Positions 54,731 through 63,684 are shown, counted from the first letter of the stretch. The stretch is 64,000 nt of DNA from Hyphomicrobiales bacterium (GCA_021775755.1 JAJFHE010000038.1:1-64000), one strand, 5' to 3'. Translations and numbers: made by a program. The notes: generated by a model not told the origin, from the letters alone.

Positions 54731-55212
54731 ACAAATCTCCCAAGCCCAAAATGCTCCGCATTGCTTCATATGCGTTTCGAGTTGTTTGGCCCGAAAATTC
54801 AATCTAACCAATATATTTTCTGTCGAGTTCGGGTGAATAAACTGCAGGTTGTATATTTATTGCAGAATCTGCATGGCATATACATGATAGGGGTCGCCAT
54901 GAGTTTGACGCATTTGGCATACTTCATAGAGAAGATTGCGAAGTTTCCCGCTAGATATACGAAAATAAGAATTAAATGCTCACTTGCGGATGTTCTGGTG
55001 AGTACAGCGTAATTGTTACTTGAAAAAGGAATTTGAATACGCCATGTTGGGGGCGTCATTATTCTTCGACTCGCATCCGATTGTAGGGCTGAAGTGTTGG
55101 AGATTTCGTGGGGCGGTGACAGGTATTTTTGGCCGCCTTTTTGTTTGTCTGCTTGACGACAATTCAGGCGCGTTCAAACAAAAAGCAAAACGGAACCTTT
55201 AATAACTCAGAC
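54731..55212. promoter_or_regulatory. A+T-rich spacer upstream of mucR
   Basis: 482 bp without a credible gene. From about 54780 to 55060 the sequence is far more A+T-rich than its surroundings, with runs such as TATATTTATTG. MucR proteins bind A+T-rich DNA and usually repress their own gene, so autoregulation here is plausible. No terminator for the Mrp operon was seen. Confidence 0.5.
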
Positions 55213-55653
55213 ATGCAAATGGAACAGATGGACAACGTCACAATGGACACGAAGACAGAATTGGTTGAACTCACAGCGGAGATTGTCGCGGCCTATGTCG
55301 GCAACAATGCTGTAACCGCGACCGATCTGCCGAACCTTATCAATGAAGTGCACAAGGCGCTTTCCACAGCCGTGAACGATGCTGGAAAACCGGAAGAACC
55401 GGAACTGAAGCCAGCTGTCGCAATTCGCCGCTCGGTCACGCCGGATTACATCATCTGCCTCGAGGACGGCAAAAAGTTCAAATCGTTGAAGCGTCATCTG
55501 CGCACACACTACGATTTGAGCCCTGAGGAATACCGTGAGAAGTGGGGCCTTGCCCGCGACTATCCCATGGTTGCGCCCAACTATGCGGCTGCGCGCTCGC
55601 AGCTTGCCAAGAAGATGGGCCTGGGTCAGAAAGGTCGCCGCCGGTCCAGTTAA
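55213..55653 (+). CDS. mucR: MucR/Ros-family zinc-finger regulator
   Basis: 146 aa. [14 protein letters not shown] near the N-terminus is the oligomerisation region, and [20 protein letters not shown] with YREKWGL is the C2H2-like DNA-binding domain. MucR acts as an H-NS-like silencer in Rhizobiales, controlling envelope, motility and cell-cycle genes. Several ATGs lie close together (55213, 55219, 55228, 55243); the first is used, but a downstream one could be the true start. Followed by a strong terminator. Confidence 0.95.
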   Translation: MQMEQMDNVTMDTKTELVELTAEIVAAYVGNNAVTATDLPNLINEVHKALSTAVNDAGKPEEPELKPAVAIRRSVTPDYIICLEDGKKFKSLKRHLRTHYDLSPEEYREKWGLARDYPMVAPNYAAARSQLAKKMGLGQKGRRRSS

Positions 55654-55677
55654 GGCCTTCGAAACAACAGAATCGAG

Positions 55678-55708
55678 AAAGCCCGTCGCGCTTCGTGACG
55701 GGCTTTTT
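55678..55708 (+). terminator. Rho-independent terminator of mucR
   Basis: AAAGCCCGTC (55678-55687) pairs with GACGGGCTTT (55697-55706) around a 9-nt loop and runs into a T-tract. It begins 24 bp after the mucR stop. Confidence 0.93.
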
Positions 55709-55836
55709 CGTGTCCGAGACGCCAGTTGGAGCGGCAATTGTGGCGGCGGATGACGTTGTGTTCATGTAAGCGCCGTGCGGCAATTCAGGCAAAAACTCTC
55801 TTGGGTTCAAACATTGTTAATCATTGCGCTTGCCAC

Positions 55837-55874
55837 GATTCATCATTTTGATTCATAGTGTTACACAATGATTC
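55837..55874. promoter_or_regulatory. Cluster of three GANTC (CcrM) sites
   Basis: GATTC occurs at 55837-55841, 55850-55854 and 55870-55874, just before the PAS-domain gene at 55902. GANTC is the CcrM methylation site, and methylated sites recruit GcrA in alphaproteobacteria. Three in 38 bp is denser than random expectation. Confidence 0.45.
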
Positions 55875-55901
55875 GTTGCTCGGTGAAGAGGGGAGACCGA
55901 G

Positions 55902-56441
55902 GTGGGCGCTGCAATTTCGGAACTTGCTTTTCGTACTCAGCTTGTCGTTCCCGAGCAACGTGAGCTCTACGACTATTGGCTGGAGAAGGCCGGTGTGCGT
56001 GCAATGCCGAGCCGCCAGGACATAAATCCGGTCGATTTTCCCCGCCTGCTTCCGCAGATCAGCCTCATTGACGTGGACCAGGCCGCAAAGCGGTTTCGTG
56101 TTCGCCTCGCCGGGACCCGCCTGCGCGAAATCTACGACCGGGAAATCACCGGATGCTATCTCGATACGCTCGACTGGGGGGCGATGGCCGATTATTGGGT
56201 CTCGGCCTACGATCGCGTTGTCGAGGCGAGCAAGCCGGCACAGGGCATGGTGCGCGGGCCGCGCGAAAGCAAAGACCATCTTGTTCAGTTCTGGCTGCGC
56301 CTGCCTTTGGCGGACGATGGCGAAAAGGTCAATATGATCCTATGCTATGATGCCTTTGTCGCTTCTGCGGAGGTCGGTGAAGTATCGCCTCTCGCCAATC
56401 AACTCTTCATGCCGGCTCATTCAAGCCGCATGGAAATGTAG
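55902..56441 (+). CDS. PAS-domain protein (PAS_5 family)
   Basis: 179 aa, a single PAS-like domain with no output domain. DINPVDFPRLLPQISLIDV and FRVRLAGTRLREIYDREITGCYL match the PAS_5 family of alphaproteobacteria; members are short cytosolic proteins of unknown role. GTG start at 55902 with AGGGGAG 8 nt upstream. The promoter region carries three GANTC sites, suggesting cell-cycle-dependent expression. Confidence 0.88.
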   Translation: MGAAISELAFRTQLVVPEQRELYDYWLEKAGVRAMPSRQDINPVDFPRLLPQISLIDVDQAAKRFRVRLAGTRLREIYDREITGCYLDTLDWGAMADYWVSAYDRVVEASKPAQGMVRGPRESKDHLVQFWLRLPLADDGEKVNMILCYDAFVASAEVGEVSPLANQLFMPAHSSRMEM

Positions 56442-56779
56442 AGTCGGCCCAACCGCCTTTAAACGGTCCGGGTTTTGCAGCACGCCTGCTCTGGCGCAAC
56501 GCTTGAAAAAACACTCCATCTGAACCCGGCCGCACCAGCCCTTCAGCACGTTCATTTTTATTCCTTTCATTTGTTTGCCCGGTCAGGTCTGCCGGGCACT
56601 TATCCCCCTGCAGTCCCGTTCGTTGTATCACCTTGAATAGGAGAAAAATCCCATATAGGTTTTCTATGGGAATTTACTCCAATCGCCGAAGCTTAGAAAG
56701 CATGCGGCACCAGGTGGATGAAACGGGTGTCCGGCAGCAGACGAAGCAGCTGCGGACCCGGGCGGGATTGGGAGGAACC
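56442..56779. other. Intergenic region with a short palindrome
   Basis: No gene is supported in these 338 bp. TCCCATA (56649-56655) and TATGGGA (56665-56671) form a 7-bp inverted repeat with a 9-nt gap, about 110 bp before the DnaA-domain gene, and may be an operator. Confidence 0.4.
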
Positions 56780-57271
56780 ATGAGTGTTTCCATGCAACGG
56801 GTTGAATATCCGGTCGGTAAGCGTGCCCGTATGGCCGGCCGGCCAATACATGTGCGGCTTCGCCTCGGTCGACCGGCGGCTGTTAGCGGAAAATGGCAAG
56901 GATGCGAAACAGCTGCGGCGTCATATCGCCTGGCCTGCCATCTGGGCGCGCGATCGCTGCGCCTGAACTGGGATGTTCTGCATGCCCGCAGCCGGAGCCG
57001 AGCGGTCGTGGCACTTTCGCGCCAGATATCCATGTATCTCGGTCACGTGTCCTGCGGGCACTCATATACAAACGCCGGAGCCTGGGTGGGGCGGGACCGG
57101 ACCACCGCCGCGCACGCTTGCCAGCGCGTGGAGGCCTTACGTGACGAGCCCTGCTGGGACCTTGGTCTGGACTATCTCGATGCGGTGTTGCGGCGGTGGA
57201 CCGGACAGGGAATGTCGTGCGTCAGTGCGGGTGCGATCGCTGGGAAACGGAAGCCCGCAGATGTTGAGTGA
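56780..57271 (+). CDS. Orphan DnaA domain IV (Bac_DnaA_C) protein
   Basis: 163 aa. The C-terminal half carries the DnaA domain IV helix-turn-helix: ALSRQISMYLGHVSCGHSYT followed by WVGRDRTTAAHACQRVE, close to the DnaA signature. There is no AAA+ domain, so it can bind DnaA-box-like DNA but not hydrolyse ATP. ATG 56780 with GGAGG 4 nt upstream is preferred over a start 49 codons earlier. It overlaps the DUF6456 gene by 11 bp. Confidence 0.82.
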   Translation: MSVSMQRVEYPVGKRARMAGRPIHVRLRLGRPAAVSGKWQGCETAAASYRLACHLGARSLRLNWDVLHARSRSRAVVALSRQISMYLGHVSCGHSYTNAGAWVGRDRTTAAHACQRVEALRDEPCWDLGLDYLDAVLRRWTGQGMSCVSAGAIAGKRKPADVE

Positions 57272-58049
57272 GCGTGAAATCGAACGTGAAGTTCGCGCGC
57301 TGACGGCGCATCTCTCGGTTGCCGGCCGCGTGTTGCGGCGCCAGATTACCGGCCGCAAGCGGCGGCGGGAATGGTGTGTCGTCTCTCACGGCACAAGGGA
57401 GCTGAAAAAGCACTACGGCGCCGGCGACGAACTGGTCGAAGTGATGCTCGATCGCGGGTGGCTTGAGGCCGGCGCTGACGGTGCATTGTTGCTGACTGAA
57501 ATTGTGCCGCACGCGGATCCTGCCGGTCGAGCCAGGGAAACCGTCAAACCCGGCCGTTGTATCGGGTCACGGATGATCGATGGCGAAGATGGCAGGCGCC
57601 GCGCAGTTGCCGTCAACCATGCCGAAAGTCCGCTGTCGTGGATGCGCCGGCGACGGGGGCGTGACGGTAGGGCCTTGCTCGACTGGCAGCAATTTGAAGC
57701 AGGCGAACGTCTTCGCCGCGATTTCGAACAGGCCGGTCTTGGGCCAAAACTTACCAGCCAATGGGGCGAAGACCGGCCGGCGCGCTCCCGCCGCGCGCGC
57801 TATGCGGTCCGGCACGGCAGTGCCTCCGATGCGGCGCTCGATGCCCGGCAGAGATTTGCGGAAGCGCTGGAGACGGTCGGCCCGGAGCTTGCCGACATCC
57901 TGGTCAATGTCTGTTGCTTTCTGCACGGTATCGAGGAAGCCGAAAGCGCAAACGGCTGGCCGCGGCGATCCGCCAAGGTGGTTCTTCAACTGGCGCTGAC
58001 CCGCCTGGCCAGGCACTACGGACTATCGCAGAATGCACGCCATTTATGA
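57261..58049 (+). CDS. DUF6456 protein
   Basis: 262 aa, basic. ESPLSWMRRRRGRDGRALL and QFEAGERLRRDFEQAGLGPK are the DUF6456 core; VLQLALTRLARHYGL is the C-terminal helix. Found in alphaproteobacteria with unknown function, probably DNA-associated from its basic composition. ATG 57261 overlaps the previous gene; the two are likely co-expressed. Confidence 0.9.
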   Translation: MLSEREIEREVRALTAHLSVAGRVLRRQITGRKRRREWCVVSHGTRELKKHYGAGDELVEVMLDRGWLEAGADGALLLTEIVPHADPAGRARETVKPGRCIGSRMIDGEDGRRRAVAVNHAESPLSWMRRRRGRDGRALLDWQQFEAGERLRRDFEQAGLGPKLTSQWGEDRPARSRRARYAVRHGSASDAALDARQRFAEALETVGPELADILVNVCCFLHGIEEAESANGWPRRSAKVVLQLALTRLARHYGLSQNARHL

Positions 58050-58058
58050 ATTCATGAC

Positions 58059-58496
58059 CTAAACTGCCGCGGACTGAGCCGCTGCCGCCTGCGCATCCCG
58101 GTTAATGCGATCGACCATGGAGCGCAATCCATTGGAGCGCTGTGGCGTCAAATTGTCTTCCAGCCCGATGCGACGCAATATCTCAAGCGCGTCGGTGGAC
58201 AGGATGTCCTTTGCGGTTTGACCGGAAAACATAGAGAACAAAATCGCAATCAGACCGCGCACAATATGCGCGTCGCTGTCGCCCCTGAATGTCAGCGTCG
58301 GGTTATCGGAGACTGTCGTGTCGATATTCGTAACGAGCCACACTTGCGACACACAACCCTGGACTTTAGTTCCGGCATGGCGCTCATGTTCGTCAAGAGG
58401 TTCAAGGTCGCGGCCCAACTCAATGACGTAACGGTAACGATCCTCCCACTCGTCGAGGAGTTCGAAGTCGTCAATCAACTGATCTATCGTCGCCAT
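58059..58496 (-). CDS. sufE: SufE-family cysteine desulfurase activator
   Basis: 145 aa. SufE accepts sulfur from SufS onto a conserved Cys and passes it to the Fe-S scaffold. The Cys is in KVQGCVSQVWL. DFELLDEWEDRYRYVIELGR is the family N-terminus. Start 58496 gives that N-terminus; extension upstream would run into the structured spacer. No other suf gene is adjacent. Confidence 0.95.
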   Translation of the reverse strand: MATIDQLIDDFELLDEWEDRYRYVIELGRDLEPLDEHERHAGTKVQGCVSQVWLVTNIDTTVSDNPTLTFRGDSDAHIVRGLIAILFSMFSGQTAKDILSTDALEILRRIGLEDNLTPQRSNGLRSMVDRINRDAQAAAAQSAAV

Positions 58497-58628
58497 GGGG
58501 GCTCCGGCCCAATTTTCAGAAAGCATGCAGGCCGAAGTGATAAAGCCCCTGTCCGCCTCACACAAGTGGGGAGCACCGCTGGGGCGTTAAAGTCTGTGTC
58601 CGAACAACGGAAGTGCTGGGAAAAGAGT

Positions 58629-58774
58629 GCACCACGGAGCGATGAAAGGGCAGGGGAAAACCGCTCCGTGGTGCGATGGCAGGCTGGTGGCCGCCATTGG
58701 TATCTGTTTGACACTGCGCTAGCCGTAGGGTGCCGGCCTTTCCCCTGCCAAAGGGTCGTCACAAGGCAGTGTCA
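58629..58774 (-). ncRNA. Structured intergenic element with complementary hairpin loops
   Basis: Hairpin 1: GCACCACGGAGCG (58629-58641) with CGCTCCGTGGTGC (58662-58674), 13 of 13 bp, 20-nt loop. Hairpin 2: TGACACTGC (58709-58717) with GCAGTGTCA (58766-58774), 9 bp. The loop of hairpin 1 contains GGCAGGGGAAA (58649-58659), the exact complement of TTTCCCCTGCC (58739-58749) in the loop of hairpin 2. It lies between DUF5330 and sufE, both leftward, so the minus-strand RNA is most likely. It may be a leader, a 3-prime element or an independent RNA; no known family was recognised. Confidence 0.45.
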
Positions 58775-58799
58775 GTCTTGAGTTCGTGGCTCAGTACGA

Positions 58800-59312
58800 C
58801 TAAGCGCGCTGACTGGACGGACCGCTCCATTCGGGAATGAGGTCTTCCAGGCGGAGTGTGTTCTGAGACGAAGGCTGATCGCTCGCAGGCGCCTGCGCGG
58901 GTTGGTCGGCGCTGCCGGTATGCACCGGTTGAGAATTATCGCTGATCCGGTAGCGGCCTTCACTGGACAAGGCGGCTTCGGACCGAGCTGCTTCGGACTG
59001 GGCGGCGGCAGGCGCTTCGCCGGTATTTTCAGGCGTATCGCCAGCGGTCCAATCATAAAGAAGGTTCACGCCATACTTGGCCTTGCGCTGAAAAACCTGC
59101 CACGCGGCCGAGCCGGTGTCGCAAACCTCCGGCTGACGCGCGCACAGACCTGCAACATCGCCAATCGTTGACAGAGTGGCACTTACCGCTTCTGTAACGC
59201 TCACAGATGTGCTGGGTGCCGAAGTTGTCGATGCGTTTTCATTTGCGGGTTCTTCACCCGGCAAGAGGAAAACGATGACAGAAATCCAAAATAGAGTTCT
59301 GAAGATGTACAT
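58800..59312 (-). CDS. DUF5330 protein
   Basis: 170 aa. N-terminal hydrophobic signal or anchor (residues 3-18, ending LLPGEE), a short conserved domain with GDVAGLCARQPEVCDTGSAA and VFQRKAKYGVNLLYDW, then a low-complexity Ala/Glu/Ser/Gln tail. DUF5330 is a Rhizobiales family without assigned function, probably periplasmic. It is divergent from the DivJ-like kinase gene across a 518-bp A+T-rich spacer. Confidence 0.85.
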   Translation of the reverse strand: MYIFRTLFWISVIVFLLPGEEPANENASTTSAPSTSVSVTEAVSATLSTIGDVAGLCARQPEVCDTGSAAWQVFQRKAKYGVNLLYDWTAGDTPENTGEAPAAAQSEAARSEAALSSEGRYRISDNSQPVHTGSADQPAQAPASDQPSSQNTLRLEDLIPEWSGPSSQRA

Positions 59313-59830
59313 AGTGGTGCCCTTTCATTCGATGGCGCCACAGTACTGAATGTGTTTTTAGATCAAATGAAAAGAAGTGAGAAATATTGTAGCAAATTAT
59401 AATATAAATAGAAAAACTAAAGTTATCTACTTATTATATTTAAATATAAATCAGATTTTGCTTAAATCAATTGATGTGTTGAATCAACATTTGTGCAAAT
59501 TTTAATGATCCTCCCGTCGTATGTCTAAAACAGGGAGTTATCCGGGAAAAATAAACATAATCAGCTGGCCGTACGGCTGGGCTGCCTGCCCGAGCCGGCC
59601 CAAGGTGACCGGGACGCCGGTGGAGGTAAAGCGGCTGCGTTTGCGTTGAGCGCAGTAGATTGAAGCCCGGTACGATGCTTCCAAACCGCACAGACCGGTA
59701 ACCGTTTGTACACCAATCTTGCAAGAACGCGCTCAGAACGACCCAAATATGCGTGAAACGCGCGATCAGCGACGCAGGGTTTAAATGTCTTTAAGAGCGA
59801 TGCGCGATCATCGGTTCAAACAGGGACGGT
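59313..59830. promoter_or_regulatory. Divergent A+T-rich spacer between DUF5330 and DivJ-like kinase
   Basis: No supported gene in 518 bp. About 59340-59515 is strongly A+T-rich, unlike the flanks, and contains TTGATGTGTTGAATCAAC, an imperfect palindrome. Likely promoter region for both genes and a possible MucR target. Confidence 0.5.
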
Positions 59831-61654
59831 ATGCCGTGGCATGCTGTTGTGGGGATGATCAAACGGACGTACAGGTGGCCGCTCCGGCGCCATCTCGACA
59901 ATTTTGTGCACGAAAGCGCTCGCGGCGATGAACTCACGTCCGCGCGCCACCGCTCATTCCTGATCTCTCATACCATTGGAGCAGGACTTGCCGCGGCGGG
60001 TATGCTCGCATACGGAATGCTCAGCCCCGATCCCTCGCCGATTGCGCTGGCAGCCCTTGCGTGGATGATCCTGCCGGTTTTCGCTGCGGTCTTGTTGTGG
60101 CGTACCGGACGGCTTGCCGCCGCACATTTTGTTTCAGCGGCGTTGTTTGCATCGCTTGTCGGCGGTGTTGCAGCGGCAACCGGTGGCATCTACTCGTTTG
60201 CCCTGTTCTGGCTGCTTGCGGTGCCGGTCGAAGCAGCGATGTCCGGTTCGCGCAAAGTTGTCATCGCGGCACTCAACGTGTGTGCACTGGTCGTGGCCGC
60301 GCTCGCGCTTGCCGGGGAATTCTCTTCCCTGCCGGTTTGGCACGGGGAGGCGGAACGCTCGCTTTATTATCTTGTCCTCGGGCTCGGTGGCGCGCTCGTC
60401 TATGTCGGTATGCTGGCGGCGACGATCGAATACCACTATGGGAAATCCACAGCCGTCGTACAGGACAAGACGGAAAGCTACCGGTTGCTGGCGGAAAACG
60501 CGACGGACATGATTACCCGTCATGGGCCCAACGGAGAGGTTCAGTTCGTCTCCGGCGCCTTTGACAGGCTTGTCCATTGCGATTCGAACGAATTGCTCGG
60601 AACCGGTTTGATGGATCTCGTCCACGAAGACGACCGTCATGTTTACGTCACCGCGTTTGTGAAGGCTGCCGACACCGGCGGATCCGCGAGCGCGGAGTTC
60701 AGACTGTCTGTGGACCAGTCGGGCTCTGCCGGGCCGGAGAACTATCGCTGGGTGGAGTTGAACTGCCGCCCCTTCGTTGACCCCCAACAGGCTGGAAAGG
60801 CCTGCCAGATTGTTGCCGTTACGCGTGACATATCGGGCCGCAAAAAGCGGCAGGAAGAGCTTCGCGCCGCGCGCGATGCCTCCGAGGCCGCAAATCATGC
60901 GAAAACACATTTTCTTGCAAACATGAGCCATGAACTGCGCACGCCGCTGAATTCCATTATCGGCTTTGCCGAGGTGCTTGGCAACGATCCGGGCGAAGGC
61001 CGCGGCAGAGAAATCCGCGAAGAGTATGCCAGTCACATCAGGCAAAGCGGTGCCCACCTGCTGGGAGTGGTCAACGATCTTCTCGACATGTCACGGATTG
61101 AAGCGGGGCGGATCGCGATCGACGCAGAGGCGATTGACCTGGGCGAAGTTGTCCGCTTCTGCGAGCATGCGTTGTCTGGAACCGCGAAAAAGCGAGGCGT
61201 GACGATCTCGCTGGATGTGCCGGTTGATGGCGGTATCGTCATGGCGGACCGCAAGGCGTGCACTCAAATCATTCTGAACCTCCTCTCCAACGCCATTAAG
61301 TTCAGCGAGTCGGGAAGTGTCGTTACCGTAAAGGCGGCCAGCGATCAGGAGAGCTGTGTCATCGCCGTCTCGGACAAAGGCGCGGGCATGCCCGCTGAAT
61401 TGGTCGCCAGGGCCGGCCAGATCTTCACGCAGGGCGACAATGCCTACAGCCGGCGCCACGAGGGTGCCGGACTGGGGCTGGCAATCGTTCGTGGTCTTGT
61501 AGAGATGCACGGCGGTGAGCTGGACATCGACAGCGCGCTCGGCGAGGGGACTTGTGTGACAGTAAGGTTGCCCTGTAAGCGAGCTGACATTGCGCACGCC
61601 GAAATCGCCGAGCCAAGCGACGTCGAGCGGGAATTGGCCGACGATCCTGTCTGA
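59831..61654 (+). CDS. DivJ-like membrane sensor histidine kinase
   Basis: 607 aa. About six membrane spans (residues 45-205), a PAS domain (about 215-335, AENATDMITRHGPNGEVQFV), HisKA with His367 in ANMSHELRTPLNS, and an ATPase domain (NLLSNAIKFS, DKGAGMP, GAGLGLAIV). The layout matches DivJ, the kinase that phosphorylates DivK at the stalked or old pole in Caulobacter and Rhizobiales. The next gene is a peptidoglycan-binding protein, the usual rhizobial neighbour. The start could also be an ATG 24 nt later. Confidence 0.85.
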   Translation: MPWHAVVGMIKRTYRWPLRRHLDNFVHESARGDELTSARHRSFLISHTIGAGLAAAGMLAYGMLSPDPSPIALAALAWMILPVFAAVLLWRTGRLAAAHFVSAALFASLVGGVAAATGGIYSFALFWLLAVPVEAAMSGSRKVVIAALNVCALVVAALALAGEFSSLPVWHGEAERSLYYLVLGLGGALVYVGMLAATIEYHYGKSTAVVQDKTESYRLLAENATDMITRHGPNGEVQFVSGAFDRLVHCDSNELLGTGLMDLVHEDDRHVYVTAFVKAADTGGSASAEFRLSVDQSGSAGPENYRWVELNCRPFVDPQQAGKACQIVAVTRDISGRKKRQEELRAARDASEAANHAKTHFLANMSHELRTPLNSIIGFAEVLGNDPGEGRGREIREEYASHIRQSGAHLLGVVNDLLDMSRIEAGRIAIDAEAIDLGEVVRFCEHALSGTAKKRGVTISLDVPVDGGIVMADRKACTQIILNLLSNAIKFSESGSVVTVKAASDQESCVIAVSDKGAGMPAELVARAGQIFTQGDNAYSRRHEGAGLGLAIVRGLVEMHGGELDIDSALGEGTCVTVRLPCKRADIAHAEIAEPSDVERELADDPV

Positions 61655-61700
61655 AAAAAATTGAAAACCAGAAGCAAAACAATGCCAAAGGGTGTCAAAC

Positions 61701-62402
61701 ATGGGTAGAAAAGTGGAAAATTCAGTTATCGTTTCGGGCAAGGGGCCGATCGTCAGCGTTGCTCTCGGCCTCTGCTTCAGTGTCGCAATTGCCTATAATG
61801 CACTCGGCCGCCAGCAGGTGCGCCACCCCGCGCCCATACCCGCGTTCTGGATCGAGCAGACCCTGAACGACACCACGCCGGGCGATGCGGTTGGGGATTT
61901 GCTCTCCTCGGTGGACCGTCAGTCCCTGCCCGCGGCTCCCGGACCGTCCGGTGAAACCTTCGATCTTGTTTCGCGTATCCAGCGAGAGCTGTCTGAACTG
62001 GGCCACTACAAGGGCACAATCGACGGCCTGGTGGGTCCTCAGACGCGTGCCGCAATCGTGGAGTATCAGCGGGCGAACCGGCTCACTGCCAATGGCGGCG
62101 CAACCCCGCAACTGCTGGAGCACATTCAGTACAACCGGCAGATCCGCGATGCGCTGAGCACAAGCTCGACCTCGGCGGTTGAAGCTGATGCCGACCTCAT
62201 GAAGCTTATCCAAACTGGCCTTTCAGAGCTTGGCTACCGCCCAGGACCGGTTGACGGCTCGCTGGGCGAGCAGACACGTCAGGCCATCCGGCGATTTGAA
62301 AGCGACCGCCGCATGACTGTTACCGGAGCGCCAACCCGTGATCTCGTGCGTGAACTGCAAAATGTCAGCGGATTGTCAAGTCTTGGCGCAAGCGCCGGTT
62401 GA
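61701..62402 (+). CDS. Peptidoglycan-binding domain protein
   Basis: 233 aa. One N-terminal membrane segment (about residues 15-35), then two PG_binding_1 domains: VSRIQRELSELGHYKGTIDG with GPQTRAAIVEYQR, and MKLIQTGLSELGYRPGPVDG with GEQTRQAIRRFES. No hydrolase domain. Probably an anchored periplasmic protein tied to cell-wall growth. ATG 61701 is used (AGGG upstream); a GTG three codons earlier is possible. Follows the kinase by 46 bp. Confidence 0.92.
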   Translation: MGRKVENSVIVSGKGPIVSVALGLCFSVAIAYNALGRQQVRHPAPIPAFWIEQTLNDTTPGDAVGDLLSSVDRQSLPAAPGPSGETFDLVSRIQRELSELGHYKGTIDGLVGPQTRAAIVEYQRANRLTANGGATPQLLEHIQYNRQIRDALSTSSTSAVEADADLMKLIQTGLSELGYRPGPVDGSLGEQTRQAIRRFESDRRMTVTGAPTRDLVRELQNVSGLSSLGASAG

Positions 62403-62580
62403 TCGGCCGCATCCAAGGTCCGTTGCATGCGACGGAACAAACGCCCGGTCGTTGACCCGCCCGAACCGGAAAGGTGGAGCCGCGACGGGTCTGCCGCTAT
62501 CGCCGCGCCAGCTCGATGAACTGCATGTGCTGACCCGGAAGGGACTTTACCTTGCAGACTTAATATGAAGGGGAATTGGT

Positions 62581-63684
62581 CTATGCGGTGGCCGTCGCGT
62601 CTTCCGATTGCTGGCGGACTTTCCAGAAACGCATGACGCGTTGCGCAGTTTCGGGGGTCACCTGCTGGTAAAGCGCGATCATCCGGCACGACTGTTCGAT
62701 CGAGCGTTCAGATTCCGGCCAGATGTTGTTGATGGTCGCTGAATAGGTGCTCTGCTCAAATCCGCAGGCTTTGCAGATAATCGCAAGTCCCTCACCGGAA
62801 CGGTCGAGAATTGCCCTCTTTGCGGTCGCCATATCAATATCGGCAAGCCGCGCCAGCGCGCATATGTATTCAGGAACCATTTTCTGCCGCGCCAGTTCGC
62901 ACAGCTTCGCTTCATTGAGATCTCCGCTCCGCATGAGCTGGTCGATCAGAAACTCCGGCTTGCTGCGAACATCCTTATTGGCATTGGCCCGTTCTTCGAT
63001 GCTCGTTTCGACGTCTGAGATTATTTCCTTGAGTTTGTCGGAATTGACGTGATTCGTTTGCTCAAGAATCTCGTTTTTCAAACTCTCGGAAACGTAGGAG
63101 AGCATCTCCTTCATCATGTCCGCCGGCAGGTCAGGCCGGTCGATCAGAGGTTTGTGAAGGAGTTCGCTGCCCTCCGCGCGCGCCACAACCTTGCCCATCG
63201 TCGCTTCGCCGATTTTTGCGTTCTGGTTTTTCACCAGGCCATGCACAACGCGGTCATCGCCTTTGTCGACCAGAACATCGGAGAGCTTCTCGCTGATATG
63301 GGGGCGTTTGGTGATTGCAAACAGGTGCTCCTGGCTCTTGCTTGCCGCAATCTCGATGAGATCGTCTTCGCCGAGCACAGGGCTTTGCGCGAGCACGGGT
63401 TGTGCCACCTGAATTTCATCATTCGCCAACTGGCGGACCAATTCGGGCGGCGCGGCGGCTTCGCTTGCAAGACGGTTCGCGAGTTCGACACGGACCTCGC
63501 TTTCAAGATCGTAGGCGACTTTGCCCATGATTTCGCCAAAATACTGGGACTCCGTCGCGTTCAGATTCTCCGGCTCGGTGAGAAACACATCGGTGATCTC
63601 GCGCAGCAGCTCACGGCGGCGATCGCTGGACTTCTCTCCAGCAAGGTCGACCAACTGCTCCAGTCGGGTACGGTTGTCGGGCAT
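62581..63684 (-). CDS. DUF2336 protein (second copy)
   Basis: 367 aa, helical, acidic. RVELANRLASEAAAPPELVRQLAND and EGLAIICKACGFEQSTYSA mark DUF2336. Cytoplasmic and of unknown function. Start 63684 has GGGGGA upstream. It is the paralogue of the protein at 46019-47224 but is clearly diverged in sequence. Divergent from the partial gene at the right edge with a CtrA-like site between. Confidence 0.9.
   Translation of the reverse strand: MPDNRTRLEQLVDLAGEKSSDRRRELLREITDVFLTEPENLNATESQYFGEIMGKVAYDLESEVRVELANRLASEAAAPPELVRQLANDEIQVAQPVLAQSPVLGEDDLIEIAASKSQEHLFAITKRPHISEKLSDVLVDKGDDRVVHGLVKNQNAKIGEATMGKVVARAEGSELLHKPLIDRPDLPADMMKEMLSYVSESLKNEILEQTNHVNSDKLKEIISDVETSIEERANANKDVRSKPEFLIDQLMRSGDLNEAKLCELARQKMVPEYICALARLADIDMATAKRAILDRSGEGLAIICKACGFEQSTYSATINNIWPESERSIEQSCRMIALYQQVTPETAQRVMRFWKVRQQSEDATATA

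Noticed and set aside
58629-58674. Simple rho-independent terminator of DUF5330
   Set aside because: The stem is strong and CUCUUUUCCC follows on the minus strand, so termination is possible. It does not explain the second stem and the 11-nt loop complementarity, so the region is kept as a structured element.
58484-58762. 92-aa leftward open frame through the structured spacer before sufE
   Set aside because: It covers the hairpin element, overlaps the sufE start out of frame, has Arg/Pro/Ser-rich random composition, and is better explained as structured RNA.
59467-59724. 85-aa leftward open frame in the DUF5330/DivJ-like spacer
   Set aside because: No ribosome binding site, no family resemblance, and part of it lies in the A+T-rich regulatory stretch.
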